Below, piece after piece: positions 45,786 to 57,999 of a stretch of 64,000 nucleotides of DNA. The stretch spans positions 12,402,008 to 12,466,007 of the forward strand of contig NC_091134.1 in the NCBI RefSeq assembly GCF_041381155.1, in the 5' to 3' direction. The position numbers and the translations under genes were made by a program. The notes below the pieces were generated by a model that saw only the letters and a program-made list of their open reading frames with translations, was not told the origin of the DNA and ran no database searches. The stretch comes from Argopecten irradians (lineage: Eukaryota; Mollusca; Bivalvia; Pectinida; Pectinidae). Position 1 is the first letter of the stretch, and each line of letters starts with the position of its first letter.

Positions 45786-47586
45786 TTTAGCCAATATATA
45801 TACATGTCATCAAACGGTGTCTGTTATCAAACTGAATTGTCTGCTAGTTGATACTTAATTTACATTTATTTACATTAACTCATCCATATAATCAGAACAA
45901 GTTGGTGTATACTGGAATTTCAATCTGAGAATGAGTACGTGTCGAGTAGCACTTCACCAACCGTCTCATCGATTTGTCTGGGTCTGGCGTGCGTTACGAC
46001 ACGGTCCATAGGGGGTGCTAACATATAGGCGAGGACTGCAATCACAAGGAATCAGGGTTAAATTGAGGAATGCCATATTTGGTAATGCAATTCTTAAAAA
46101 AAGTCTAATAAAAGCATTATTATTCAAGGGCTATGACCAATTATCTTTTCACATGTTCATTATTTGGATGTGAAACTTGTTTGTCCAGCACATATCTTAG
46201 AGTAATGGATTAAGGATAATTTTATGTTACCATACAATGACGTTACAAATGTCATAATTTTACAGCATTTCTAAAGCATACTAGAGATTAAATAGTACTG
46301 TAACATCTATCGAGATTTGATACATCATGACATCATAATTCACAAATTACTAAATTGGAAGTTATAAGAAAGGTATCGATAATTATCCCACCTAAACCAA
46401 TTTTACTCTGGCCTGACCACCCCACCACCCAGAATAAGCGTTTCAATCTTATCTGACACTTCGTTGTTCTCTCACAGTAATCCAGGGTTGTTCTTTAGAA
46501 TCTGAGAATTATTTTTATGACGTATTGTTAGCTAAGAATAAATACATCCGACTTCAATGACCAAAGTTCGCGGTCTCGACTATTATTGCCTTTTTATTGA
46601 CAGTAAAAATCTACAATACTTGCGCTATGGCGAGTAATTTATTAGCATGATTTACATAATCTGGCATCTGCTGTTGTTGGCATTTATTCGGCAGTCACGT
46701 GTAACGATATGTCAAGAATAAGCTAATTTGCGTGACCTACCAGTTGGATCGCTTATTATGACGTCAATTATATCTGACGTCATAATTACCATACAGAAAA
46801 TCACATAAGTAGTCTGTATGGTCATCATAGAATCAAAACTCTCTTGATATAGAGTGTATGATTAGATTGCCAGTTGATCATCAGTTCATCGCATCTTCCT
46901 TTACAAATAAATTTTAAATCCAATACATCAGAGTATTTTATTATGTCTTTGGTTCACATACACGTATTTACATTGTAATACCAATCCATTAAAATATGAA
47001 GTACACATATGCACATGTTAACCTCTGGCTTTGGCTTCACCTTCGGTCACTATTTGATTCTACAAAATTGATATAACACCATACCCACTTCATAAAAGGT
47101 CGATAAATCTAAAAATAAAATTACCCTCGTTAATATCCAGCATGGATTAATCATGATGGGTTCCATTCATACATTCCAGCTATTTACGTCAGAATAGGAA
47201 TTTGGTTCCTGTACATATTTCCTACATCAGTACATAGTAGTTGAAGTTGTGCCACGTGCTAGATCTCGCGCATTGGCCCGCGCATATGCTCGAGCGGCTA
47301 AGGTTAATATTACAGAAAATTCACCAGGCGCGTGTGTCCCAAAATAGACTTAGTATACCTATGAATGCTGTAACATTATGACAGTAAACAGTTATCTAAA
47401 GTTCATACAGTGAGGATTTAGTAGAGTACTGTTTGGAAGTTTTCGTTGACTGCTAATTTTTCTTCGTGGTGGACCTCGACTCTGTTCTGAAAACTTTTTG
47501 GAATTATCAAAAAACGAATATTTGAATATATTTGAAGAAATCATCAGATGATTTTTTCACTGCGGTATCTTTGAAAGAAAATAAAA
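45786..47586. other. spacer, no gene called
   Basis: AT-rich with a local CpG-richer patch (47250-47340: CACGTG, CTCGCGC, GCCCGCGCATATGCTCGAGC). It holds a pair of CRE-like sites. It may include a promoter for the weak candidate exon that follows. Confidence 0.4.
46759..46782. promoter_or_regulatory. paired CRE-like palindromes
   Basis: TGACGTCA occurs at 46759-46766 and again at 46775-46782, 16 bases apart. A third, within CATGACGTCATG, is at 48021-48028. No nearby gene is firmly known. Confidence 0.35.
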
Positions 47587-47643
47587 ATGGCAGATTTCCA
47601 ATTACTTTTGAGTTTACATTTTGGATTGTCGAAAGCACAAACT
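47587..47643 (+). CDS. weak candidate first exon
   Basis: ATG in context AAAAATGG opens 19 codons (MADFQLLLSLHFGLSKAQT) and stops exactly at a GTAAGA donor. A CpG-richer patch lies upstream. No downstream exon was recognised, so this is a guess from signals alone. Confidence 0.2.
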
Positions 47644-48782
47644 GTAAGATATGCTTCTGTTTGATACTTTAGTCTTTCATCAGAGAAATTAATATTACGA
47701 AATTCTGAACGTGCCAGTACAACCAGTCGTTTTTAAACTTGCGTCATACTTTCTTTGTTATTTATACTGTGTTGTACTATCACATACATAGGAGTGTAAA
47801 TAATAATATCGACACCCGGGGTCTAGACTCCCAGAAATGGTACTAGGAGGTCAGTAAAGGGTCACAGGTCGGGAGACACCAAGTTGTTATTTCTCTAAAC
47901 ATTTTATTATTTTATTATTTACAAATATACCCGAGTGAATAGCTATGTCCCTGTCTGTAAGTGACACGACCTTTATCAATAAACTGATGACAGTTTTCCT
48001 TTATTCTACTTCTGTTGACATGACGTCATGAACTTCGTGAATCGTGCCTTAATGCATACATACGTAAATGATGAAATACACTGTGTATTTTACAGTTGTG
48101 TACAAGTACTATGCAATAAATATATGGTGTTGGTGTTGCAGTGTAATTATTATTTTTGTTTATAAATGTTTATGCTCTAATTGAATTAAAATTTAGATTT
48201 TGTATTTACTGAAAGTGATACGGTGTAACGAGGCTATGAACAATCTTCAGTAATTCAGGAAGTTAGTGTTCTTACAGCGCACCAAGGCCATTTGAAATAT
48301 ACAACTAGTATGTCACAGGGACATGGGAATCAGTTACTGTCACCTTAGAGCTAAATCACTTTCAGGCGTATAGGGATTTAAATGAAATATAAATGGTTAT
48401 TATTCATACCTCTATAGATTCGCTTAGTTTTTACATTGGATTTTTTATTTAATTTTTATCTAGATCTCTATATAACGTTTGAAAATCATATATGTAGACG
48501 GTTCTTTTGAAATATAGTGTACTGTTATACTGAATGTGAATTATAACTAATTCTCATAAACTTGTGGTTTAGGGGAGGCGGTGTTCTTTTTGTTTTTAGT
48601 TTATTTTATTCAACGTTCTATTAAAGAGAGTGTCGAGTTTTTCAATGACTTATCAGGTGGAGAAGATGGATGGAAGAAGCAAAACCTACTGTATAATTTA
48701 TGTTTTTATATCCAACTATCAAAATTTCTGTTAAGGGACTTAATTCTAATAACTATTTTAACGGTAAAAGCTAACGTATTCA

Positions 48783-48870
48783 CGTCATACGCTATTCGAC
48801 GTTTTGTATGACGCGTCAACCCCAATCTGACGTCGGACGTCTCCGCTGACGTTAGTCGACGTCTGGTGTC
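48783..48870. other. GACGT-rich patch
   Basis: CGTCATACG, CGACGTTTTG, TGACGCGTCA, TGACGTCGGACGTC, TGACGTTAGTCGACGTC: seven or more ACGT/GACG cores within 90 bases in an otherwise AT-rich area. It could be a binding-site cluster or a decayed repeat. Confidence 0.35.
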
Positions 48871-50230
48871 TCCTAGGTTTTTATATGTGGGTCATAAGTT
48901 CATCAAGTATACGTATTAGTTTTCTATCGACTTAACTTTCAGGTACATTTTACATGCACACATACTAAAAATACGATTGTAGGATGTGGGTCACAATAGA
49001 ATTAATTTAATAACATTATAGACACCTGTGGATTAGTATAGATCGGGTTAGACAGGTCACAGAGTAGGCCAGCCCACATATTATTATAAAACCACAAACC
49101 TACTTCACATATAATAGTAAAAGTTGCACAATCGGATTAAAATGCAGCTCTAGTATTCTCCATGTCATTTTCAAAAACCAATACTATAGTGTGGTTAATT
49201 AGGAAGTTATCAAATATATGCGAGGAAATAGTAATGAGCATTGTTTTGGAAAATGTGCGTCTGTAAAATATAAGAGACAATATTAGATTTGTAAATGTGC
49301 AATTCAAATTATGTTTTAATAGAAGGGCCAATCTGAGTAAACACATCAGTTCGTTTCCAGTTCGTTTCCAAATATAGGGAAGATGTAATTTGATTAGCCA
49401 GTCTGAAGGGATGATGTGACTGATGTCATGTTTTGCTATGATGTGTATTTTAATTGGTCTGGAGAGAGGGATGTTCTCTGTAAGTAATACAGGATACCAC
49501 TCCGAATTAAGTAAGAACATACATACTTTTTTCGAACATTGGTTAAGATTACCAATGAAATATTCTGTTTGCAGCAATTGACTAGATATATGGATTTTTT
49601 TACCTTTTTATAATACAGTGTATGCTAGTATATTTAAATCTGCCTCTATCCCAAACATAATACAGTGTATATGTGGCTGATTCAGTAGTGACAACAACCT
49701 ACTACTATTCAGACACAAATATTGAAGTAAGAAGAAATGTCAACACGGTCCAAAAGACTTGAGCCTGAAGGTGTTAACATGAAGATTTGTCACACGTTTG
49801 ACCGACGGTCAGCGGGACCAGATACAGGAATTTTAAGTAGGATTTCATGGCTATTTAACAACATCAGTGAACTCTATGGTCAGCCGTGTGTCAACAAAAG
49901 CTATGGTGGGTCAGATAACAACTCCGCTGGTCAGTTTACCTGAAATGACCAGTGTGATTTGTCCAGTTTCAGACAAGTGATCAAGAGATCACTGAGATAT
50001 CCTTCTTTCATCCCGATCCTTTAAAGTAAATACGCTTCAGATAAAAGGGATTTTATCATATAAGTTGTTTCGTATAACGTATTTCCCATTGAATATCAAT
50101 TAGTATAAAGATAATTTAATGTAAATTAAATTGTTACCTAAAATCATGGATTACTTCTTATCAGCATCTTCAAAAAAGATAATACTGTATAACGTGATTG
50201 TTTAAACTTTGATAGATGTAACTATAGATA
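48871..50230. other. spacer, no gene called
   Basis: A minus-strand open frame of 146 codons (49577-49137) and a plus-strand one of 68 codons (49737-49943) lie here. Neither shows recognisable motifs, splice sites or supporting context. I treat them as chance frames in AT-rich DNA. Confidence 0.4.
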
Positions 50231-50246
50231 TAGTTTGACCACACTG

Positions 50247-52391
50247 AAATTATAGTGTCGTCACACTGAAATGACGAGGTCACTGACGGGGCGTCTGCCC
50301 TGCAGGTAGGGCGTTAGAATTGTACCTGCTGCCCCTATTGCATGATCGTAAAAGGCGACTAAATTTAGGATCTTATATTTTCTCTTCTTCCTAACTGACT
50401 TTATCTTTCCTAATGCCTCCCTTGGCACCGCCTCACTTTTGGCATTGAGTTGAGCGTTCGCCCTTGTGAGGAAGGCTCTGGGTTCTGTCCCCTGGCCGAG
50501 ACACACCAAAGTCTATAAAAGTGGAAGTTACTGCTCTGGGACGACTGGTTCGTCCGTTGTCAGTATAATGTGACCGGATGGGGTGTGTTGCTTGGTGTCT
50601 TCGGCGGCATGCTTCAGTGATATAGCACTATAAAAAGGGCAACAGTTCCACTATACAAGAAGACACAACACGAACATACCGCAGTCTCCCAGTACACTCA
50701 CCTCGCACAACATACACGCAACACACCGCATACATGGGAGGCCGTATATACTGTAGTCACACTGAAATGACGAGGTCACTGACGGACGTATTTATAATGT
50801 CGTCTCGCTGTAATGACGGGGTCACTGACGGGCGTATTTATAGTTTCGTCACGCTGAAATGACAGGGTTACTGACGGACGTATTTATAGTGTCGTCTCGC
50901 TGAAATGACGGGGTCACTGACGGACGTATTTATAGTGTCGTCACACTGAAATGACGAGGTCACTAACGGACGTATTTATAGTGTCGTCACGCTGAAATGA
51001 CGAGGTCACTGACGGACGTATTTATAGTGTCGTCACACTGAAATGACGGGGTCACTGACGGACGTATTTATAGTGTCTTCACGCTGAAATGACGAGGTCA
51101 CTGACGGACGTATTTATAGTGTCTTCACGCTGAAATGACGGGGTTACTGACGGGCGTATTTATAGTTTCGTCACGCTGAAATGACGGGGTTACTGACGGA
51201 CGTATTTATAGTGTCGTCACACTGAAATGACGGGGTCACTGACGGACGTATTTATAGTGTCGTCACACTGAAATGACGAGGTCACTGACGGACGTATTTA
51301 TAGTGTCGTCACACTGAAATGACGAGGTCACTGACGGACGTATTTATAGTGTCTTCACGCTGAAATGACGAGGTCACTGACAGACGTATATATAGTGTCG
51401 TCACACTGAAATGACGAGGTCACTGACGGACGTATATATAGTGTCGTCACACTGAAATGACGAGGTCACTGACGGACGCATTTATAGTGTCGTCACGCTG
51501 AAATGACGGGGTCACTGACGGACGTATTTATAGTGTCGTCACGCTGAAATGACGAGGTCACTGACGGACGTATTTATAGTGTCGTCACGCTGAAATGACG
51601 GGGTCACTGACGGACGTATTTATAGTGTCGTCACGCTGAAATGACGAGGTCACTGACGGACGTATATATAGTGTCGTCACGCTGAAATGACGAGGTCACT
51701 GACGGACGTATTTATAGTGTCGTCACGCTGAAAAGACGAGGTCACTGACGGACGTATTTATAGTGTCGTCACGCTGAAATGACGGGGTCACTGACGGACG
51801 TATTTATAGTGTCGTCACGCTGAAATGACGAGGTCACTGACGGACGTATTTATAGTGTCGTCACGCTGAAATGACGAGGTCACTGACAGACGTATATATA
51901 GTGTCGTCACACTGAAATGACGAGGTCACTGACGGACGTATTTATAGTGTCGTCACGCTGAAAAGACGAGGTCACTGACGGACGTATTTATAGTGTCGTC
52001 ACACTGAAATGACGGGGTCACTGACGGACGTATTTATAGTGTCGTCACACTGAAATGACGAGGTCACTGACGGACGTATATATAGTGTCGTCACACTGAA
52101 ATGACGAGGTCACTGACAGACGTATATATAGTGTCGTCACACTGAAATGACGAGGTCACTGACGGACGTATTTATAGTGTCGTCACACTGAAATGACGGG
52201 GTCACTGACGGACGTATTTATAGTGTCTTCACGCTGAAATGACGAGGTCACTGACAGACGTATATATAGTGTCGTCACACTGAAATGACGAGGTCACTGA
52301 CGGACGTATTTATAGTGTCGTCACACTGAAATGACGAGGTCACTGACGGACGTATTTATAGTGTCGTCACGCTGAAATGACGGGGTCACTG
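50247..52391 (+). repeat. 46-bp minisatellite, about 36 units, split by an insertion
   Basis: Units read TGACGGACGTATTTATAGTG, TCGTCACGCTGAAATGACGA, GGTCAC with little variation (CACGC/CACAC, GAGG/GGGG, TATTTATA/TATATATA). The spacing of 46 is exact (TATTTATA at 50881, 50927, 50973). A first unit at 50247-50291 is separated from the rest (50750-52391) by a family B repeat. Each unit has AGGTCA and several TGACG/CGTCA cores. Confidence 0.95.
50292..50749 (+). mobile_element. dispersed repeat family B, best-preserved copy
   Basis: Starts GCGTCTGCCCTGCAGGTAGG and runs through GCATGATCGTAAAAGGCGAC, CACCGCCTCACTTTTGGC, GAGGAAGGCTCTGGGTTCTG, CGACTGGTTCGTCCGTTGTC, GTATAATGTGACCGG and CTTCGGCGGCATGCTTCAGT to CATACATGGGAGGCCGTA. 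Partial relatives lie at 25861, 34240, 34850 and 38974. It lacks the shared 3' tail, so it is truncated. It interrupts a 46-bp minisatellite. Confidence 0.78.
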
Positions 52392-54065
52392 ATTGAGATA
52401 TCTATGGTGTTTTTCATTTCTTAATTTATATAAAAAATCGTAAAACATCATGGATACATGATCTTCTTTATATTTAAATTTCGTTCTCGTAGTCGACCTT
52501 TAAAAGTCCAATTTCTCTAGGATCACCAGAGTTGTGTACCTTTGTACATTACAATTTCTTAAAAATCAAGATTAAAGGGACGTAACTCTAACACTTGTTG
52601 TGAAATGTTTTGGATAAGATTATTTTTGTCTTGTAATTTAAATGTAAGACGATTACCACACCAATCGCTATCTTTCTAAAGTCTATGAATATATTACACA
52701 CCCAATAACCGATATATAGAACCGGAAATCCGTCCATTTAAAGTTTTCATTTTAACAATTATTCTAGATAATAGATATACGGACATGTCGCCAAATGGTA
52801 CTGAGATAATAAATTTATGGTGGTCCGATAATAGTAGATCTATCAAAAGGTTAATAGGATAATAAACAAGTAGTAAATATATAGTATAACATCAGATACT
52901 TATTATTCAATTTTGCCAATAAAAACTGCATTTGTTTGATTTAATGTATGATTACAATAACGGATCCGTGGTGTCATACATATTTATCGACTCACTTCTC
53001 ACCGAAAACAGAAAATAAATCAATTTGACAGGTTCAATTTTGTGGATATCGAAATTTTTAAAAGACAGCATAGTTCACTTACTTTTCTTCCCTATGGAGA
53101 AACGCCGTCACTGAAAGGTACCGTTACCTGTACCTGACATTACAGATTCTAATTGGATATATGTTTTTAGCTTGACTTGTAATTACAAAGTACTTTTATT
53201 TTCGGGGTGGGAAGTTTTTGGTTAATGGATGCATTGGTTTTTGTGACAAAACGTAATACAGTCACGCGATGCCAGTACATCAAATTAAGATACATTGTAT
53301 AAAAAGGGTGATAAATTGCATTTGGTTAAATATTGTCTTCGTTGCTTTACATGATTTAAAGTAATGTACTCCGTGATTCTGGAAAAAAACAACCCACAAC
53401 TTCAGAATTATTTTTTTTTTTACGAATCCTGGAGGATTTCTACTTGATTGTGATCACAGCGTTAAGAAAAATAAAAGAAAATATCAAGTGTATTGGATTG
53501 TAGTACACCCCGATTTACAGTTACAATGTACAGATAAAGCACATAATGAGTAAAGATTCTGCCGTTCTGTCGTCTTACTACATAGACCGGCCTAAGGGAT
53601 TTATTTTAAAAGACTCACGAAAGAAAGACCTGATAATTCGGACAGGTCAGTTACTGACCCTACTTACATGTACTTAATGTATAGATAAGCTTCTATGAAA
53701 TCTGTACGATATAGTGTCAGAGGGGAGTTTTAGGAATGCGGAAGGACACGTACACGTTTATCTATAGTTATCAACTACTTTGGTCTATTCTGCCATATCA
53801 CATGGTCTTCGAATAAATATCATAGTGACTTGATAACTTTCTGACGTTATAAATAGGTGTGCGACTGTTTTAATGGACTGAAAAAAATATCAACGAAATA
53901 ATTTTATTTTGATAAATTTGTAATAAATCATAATCAAGTATTAATAATATTATTGACATTTCCCGGTTATTGGGTTAATATAGTGTTATATTAACCAGGT
54001 CATCCTCGATACCCCAGGTGTTACTATTAATATCGTGGTTACACGAGAATATAACTTGATACGAC
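52392..54065. other. spacer, nothing recognised
   Basis: AT-rich DNA without credible coding frames, repeats or splice-bounded segments. Confidence 0.5.
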
Positions 54066-54270
54066 GACAGTAACCACACTGGTAAATGTTTTAGCATGGG
54101 CTGTCGGGTTTACAAAAAAAAAAAAAAAAAAAAAAAAACATACGCATTTACGTGTCCATAGATCACCGTTGCTTTCGCCGCCATTTTTATATACAGCCCC
54201 GAGTTTGAAAAACGAGAACCCGGCTTTGATAGGACAGCCCAAGCTAAAACATTTATCAGTGTGGTAACTC
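54066..54270. mobile_element. ~205-bp foldback element with internal poly-A
   Basis: CAGTAACCACACTGGTAAAT, GTTTTAGCATGGGCTGTC at the left pairs with GACAGCCCAAGCTAAAAC, ATTTATCAGTGTGGTAACTC at the right. A pure run of about 24 A (54114-54138) lies next to the left arm. Confidence 0.8.
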
Positions 54271-54527
54271 GTGTCAAAGAAGGATACAACCTGGTAGAAT
54301 CTATAAATAATGACCCCGGGTAGCGTGGAGGGGTCAATTCAATAAAGTAAGAAGCAAGTAAATAACAACAAGTACAGCGGCAAAACACCTCCTTGTGGAA
54401 CACAACGTGTAGGTTTATCGTAACGTAACATCAAGTCCACACTTATCAAAATATCGACTCTCACGTGTTACGTACACGATAACCATCGAGAATGTTTCAC
54501 AATATAGTGAAAATCGGAGAATATCAA

Positions 54528-56118
54528 TAGGAGATTTCAGAAAAGATGGCGTGACGTCACAGAAAGTTTACATCCGGGTCCTCAAAGGTACAAACACAGT
54601 ATGGCGACTAATAAAAACAATAACAGATACGTACATCCCTGCTACACAATCGATACGTTGACAAAAGTATACACTTTCATACTTGCAAATTCTGATTTTA
54701 GAATGTTTTCTGATTGTTTCAGAGGTTGACAGACATTTATATTTTTATATTTACAATTGTTTATTGCTAAATATATCTGTAGATTTAGTGTTGAAGCCAG
54801 CTTGCGAAGCGGTGCCGGGCCGTCACAAGTACCCGTTTTTTTTTTTTGTTCACACGTAGAAATCCATGTAGTGAAAAAAGTTATGAATGGATAACTGATT
54901 TCAATGTATTTTGTTTCTGTTATACATGAAAAAGCTGTTCACAATACTATTTAATATAAATATAACGAATGTGAACCACCTGGCCAGACCACGGCCGCTC
55001 GTGCATGGCTTCGCTGGTAGATCACCTCGGGCCACAGCCCATAGTTGGGAAATTAATAATATTAATACGTAATTACCAACACATATCTCAATAAGTACTT
55101 GTAAAATATATATATTTCGTTATTTTCCATGTATATCTTGTTTTAAAGGAATGGTATAAGCCACTGTGTTACACGTAAATGCAGATCTATATGTACATGT
55201 ACGTGCACGTACATGTACAGTATGGCTGCCGATATCTCGAAAAAATAAAATGGTGAAATCGTTCAATTTCATGCTGTAGAGAGTTTTTTTTTAAATTTTT
55301 GGTCACTTTTATTCCATGGGCTGCTATGTGAAGTCCCACATTGAAGTGATGTTACTTTTAAATAATTTGAATACATGTTAGATAGACTACAATATAGCTA
55401 GATCGTAGTACTGTAAATGCCGACCAGGACACATTGCGCACGGCTTCGAGAATCCTAAATTACTCGGAAGTTTTGTTTTAAAATATTATAAAAAGTAACT
55501 ATAAACTGACTCATTTGTATGTCATTAACTAAATTCCAAAATTTCTGACGAAAAAGTTATCCAAAATACGTAATTTTGTGACTCTGAAAAATGACGAAAT
55601 TCGGGATCTCGGCAGTACTGTACGTAATGGCTGCCGTGCGCTTGGGGTAAATTTTAGTTTGGTCATAATCACACATCGCAAGGTGTTTACCAAGTAAGAC
55701 TTAGACAACAGTAATCGCTTATTAAAATGTCAGTATGATATTTCGGGAAACTTGGAATTAAATTTATAATTTCAAGCTGATATTTTTAATATTCTGTCAA
55801 TGTTTATACGTAGGTCTAATGGCGACTTTGTTTTTTTCTCGTGGCGGTCGAAAATGGAGTATAAACAGAGTAAAATATATGAATGCCAGATGTTTATATT
55901 TATATAATATTGTTAAATATTATTATTTACACTTTTAAAAATTAAAATAACGCAACGGTTCTCGGATTGCCGTACTATTTATTACAATAAAATGTAAACA
56001 AACATCTCAAGCGGCTGTGTTCCCACATGTTTATGTGTACAGATATACGGAGTTGTACCTTTGAGCGCCCGGATGTATCTTTGTGTGACGTCATCGCCAT
56101 CTTTTCTGAAATCTCCTA
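54528..56118. mobile_element. 1.6-kb TIR element with CRE-bearing termini
   Basis: The left end TAGGAGATTTCAGAAAAGAT, GGCGTGACGTCACAG, ACATCCGGG, CTCAAAGGTACAA matches the reverse complement of the right end over about 65 bases. TA flanks both ends, which suggests a Tc1/mariner-type target site. TGACGTCA is present in both termini (54552-54559, 56086-56093). The interior has no coding frame of note, so it is non-autonomous. Confidence 0.75.
55192..55219. repeat. 28-base perfect palindrome
   Basis: A self-complementary run centred on GTGCAC, flanked on each side by TGTACATGTAC and its complement. It lies within the 1.6-kb TIR element. Confidence 0.9.
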
Positions 56119-56280
56119 TACCATAAGTATTATGAATTAAAAAGATTAATTCGATGTTATTTACAACGCGTGAAAAAATCGTAAAATAAAGTATGTCTTC
56201 ATTGAAATATAACTTAATTTTAACCATTTTACTTTTAAAAGTTACATAATTAAACTCTGTATATGTGAATTATATATATG

Positions 56281-56646
56281 TTAAAGATGCTCCACCGCCG
56301 ACAAATGGTATTTTTTTTTCACTATCAAAACAGGAGCAGACGATTTTGTATTTTTCTTCAGTTACAAAAGTTACTTGTTTTACACCAGTACCACCATTAA
56401 AAAGTTTGAGCCTCTAATTTTATTTCAAGCTTGAACTATACAAAATAATCAATTGCATCCCGAAAAAAATCCCTGGCACTATATTCTATATGGAATGAAG
56501 TAATGATTGCGCATGCACCAAAGGCGAAATAGATTATTTCATGGTTTTTTCGGTGTTAATTAGGCATATATATACACGATTAAACACCAATTATTGTTCA
56601 AATGATGAATATCATTTATGCTCTGTCGGCGGTGGTGCATCTTTAA
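56281..56646 (-). mobile_element. TTAA-flanked MITE, copy 4 of 5
   Basis: TTAAAGATGCTCCACCGCCG at the left and GGCGGTGGTGCATCTTTAA at the right, opposite in orientation to 5161-5523. TTAA at both borders. Confidence 0.88.
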
Positions 56647-57147
56647 TGTTAAGTCCTAAAACGATTGCGTATTCAAAATTACATACCAATACTAGACGTC
56701 CTCTTGCAAGTATAATTTATCTTTATCAACCAACTGATAATGAAAAATATCTTCTGTACTCAGTAACTTCATTCAACCGGCTTCACATTGACCCACATAT
56801 GACATCCCTACCAATGAGCCCTTTGATACTTATTCTTTACATCATATGATATCTCTTGCACATCACATGTCCCTTTCTCTATCGAATTGTTGTTTACCCG
56901 ACCTTTTATATAAAAACATATGAACAGTTACTTTAAAAATTATAAGTTGTGTTCCCTGTATTAGATAAGAGTATAGGTAAACTAAATATAGAAGTGCACC
57001 CGTACTAACATATGCTTGTATCCTATATAGGTCACCTTTTAGGACAACCTAAATGAAGATTCCCTAATAAGATAGAGAAAGGTCACTGGTTACATTGGCT
57101 TCTGTTTTGTATATGTAGAAAATCCACCCTACAACCAACACCTGGAT
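56647..57147. other. spacer, nothing recognised
   Basis: AT-rich sequence right of the MITE with no credible gene or repeat. Confidence 0.45.
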
Positions 57148-57213
57148 TTGCTGAATGGGGGTGGGATAGGGGGTGGGGTGGTGTTGATGGTTCAGGGGGG
57201 TGGCGGGGTGGGG
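57148..57213 (+). repeat. G-rich tract, quadruplex-capable
   Basis: Runs GGGGG, GGG, GGGGG, GGGG, GGGGGG, GGGG and GGGGG within 66 bases could form a G-quadruplex on the plus strand. Confidence 0.7.
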
Positions 57214-57718
57214 GCTCTTGATCTGTTGATCATATGGTCTTTAGAAGCTATGGTATATTGTAGAAATCCACGTATTCACAAGACATTTTCCATTTGTTCT
57301 TTACTAAGTCTGAGGTACATGTATTCTAGGTGGTATCGTCGGTAGACTTACTGATACGGCAGATACTACGCAAGTTGTGAAAATGACGTGGCAATAGGTT
57401 CATTAATGATATGGTGACACAAAAGTCGGTTTGTTTGAAATGACACACTAACACACTCCGGACCCAGGAAAAATTGCATCCCTCTGAAAAAACGGGCCAT
57501 GAAGATCGGCCGTAAGAGTACCCCTGGCCGATTTGCTTCTAAACCCCTAAATTTTGGCCTGGAAAAAGCGAATCCGTCATTTTTTTTGTAACCGATTGGC
57601 ACACCTTTAGATTGTACACTTCAAGTAGGTTCTTGACGAAATACTTGCTCGAATGCCCACGAGTTGGATGGGTCGGAAATAAAATACGTTGCCGGGAACT
57701 CGCAACGTCACAGGTCTA

Positions 57719-57810
57719 GTTAATATTAACGACCAGGCCGTTAAGGGACGTGCCATTTTTGTTGCTGGAGGAAAACCGAGTACCCTGAGAAAAACCCCCC
57801 CCCCCCCCCC
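57719..57810 (-). mobile_element. decayed SINE (family A) fragment
   Basis: TAACGACCAGGCCGTTAAGG, GACGTGCCATTTTTGTTGC, TGGAGGAAAACCGAGTACCC and TGAGAAAAACC match the body/tail of the SINE on the minus strand. It is cut off by a run of 16 C (57795-57810). The tRNA-like head is missing. Confidence 0.75.
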
Positions 57811-57969
57811 AACCAACTCGCAACTCACAAAAAAACCCAACTTTTCTGTCATTGAAAATAACTAGCCTTTACAAACGATACTGGTATTAATTACCTTGCT
57901 TTTGGTTGGTTATTAGAGCGACTTTATATAACGTCACTTTTGATTGGTTATATTTTGCAAGAAAGAAGA

Positions 57970-57999
57970 CCTCACGAATAAAATTCGATTTTCGTGAGG
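57970..57999. repeat. short hairpin
   Basis: CCTCACGA and TTCGTGAGG are complementary across an AT-rich loop. Isolated, function unknown. Confidence 0.6.

Noticed and set aside
49137-49577. 146-codon minus-strand frame
   Set aside because: No motif, low-complexity AT-driven residues, no splice or neighbour support.
50755-52391. CRISPR-like regular repeats
   Set aside because: Units are contiguous 46-bp tandem repeats without unique spacers, in animal DNA.
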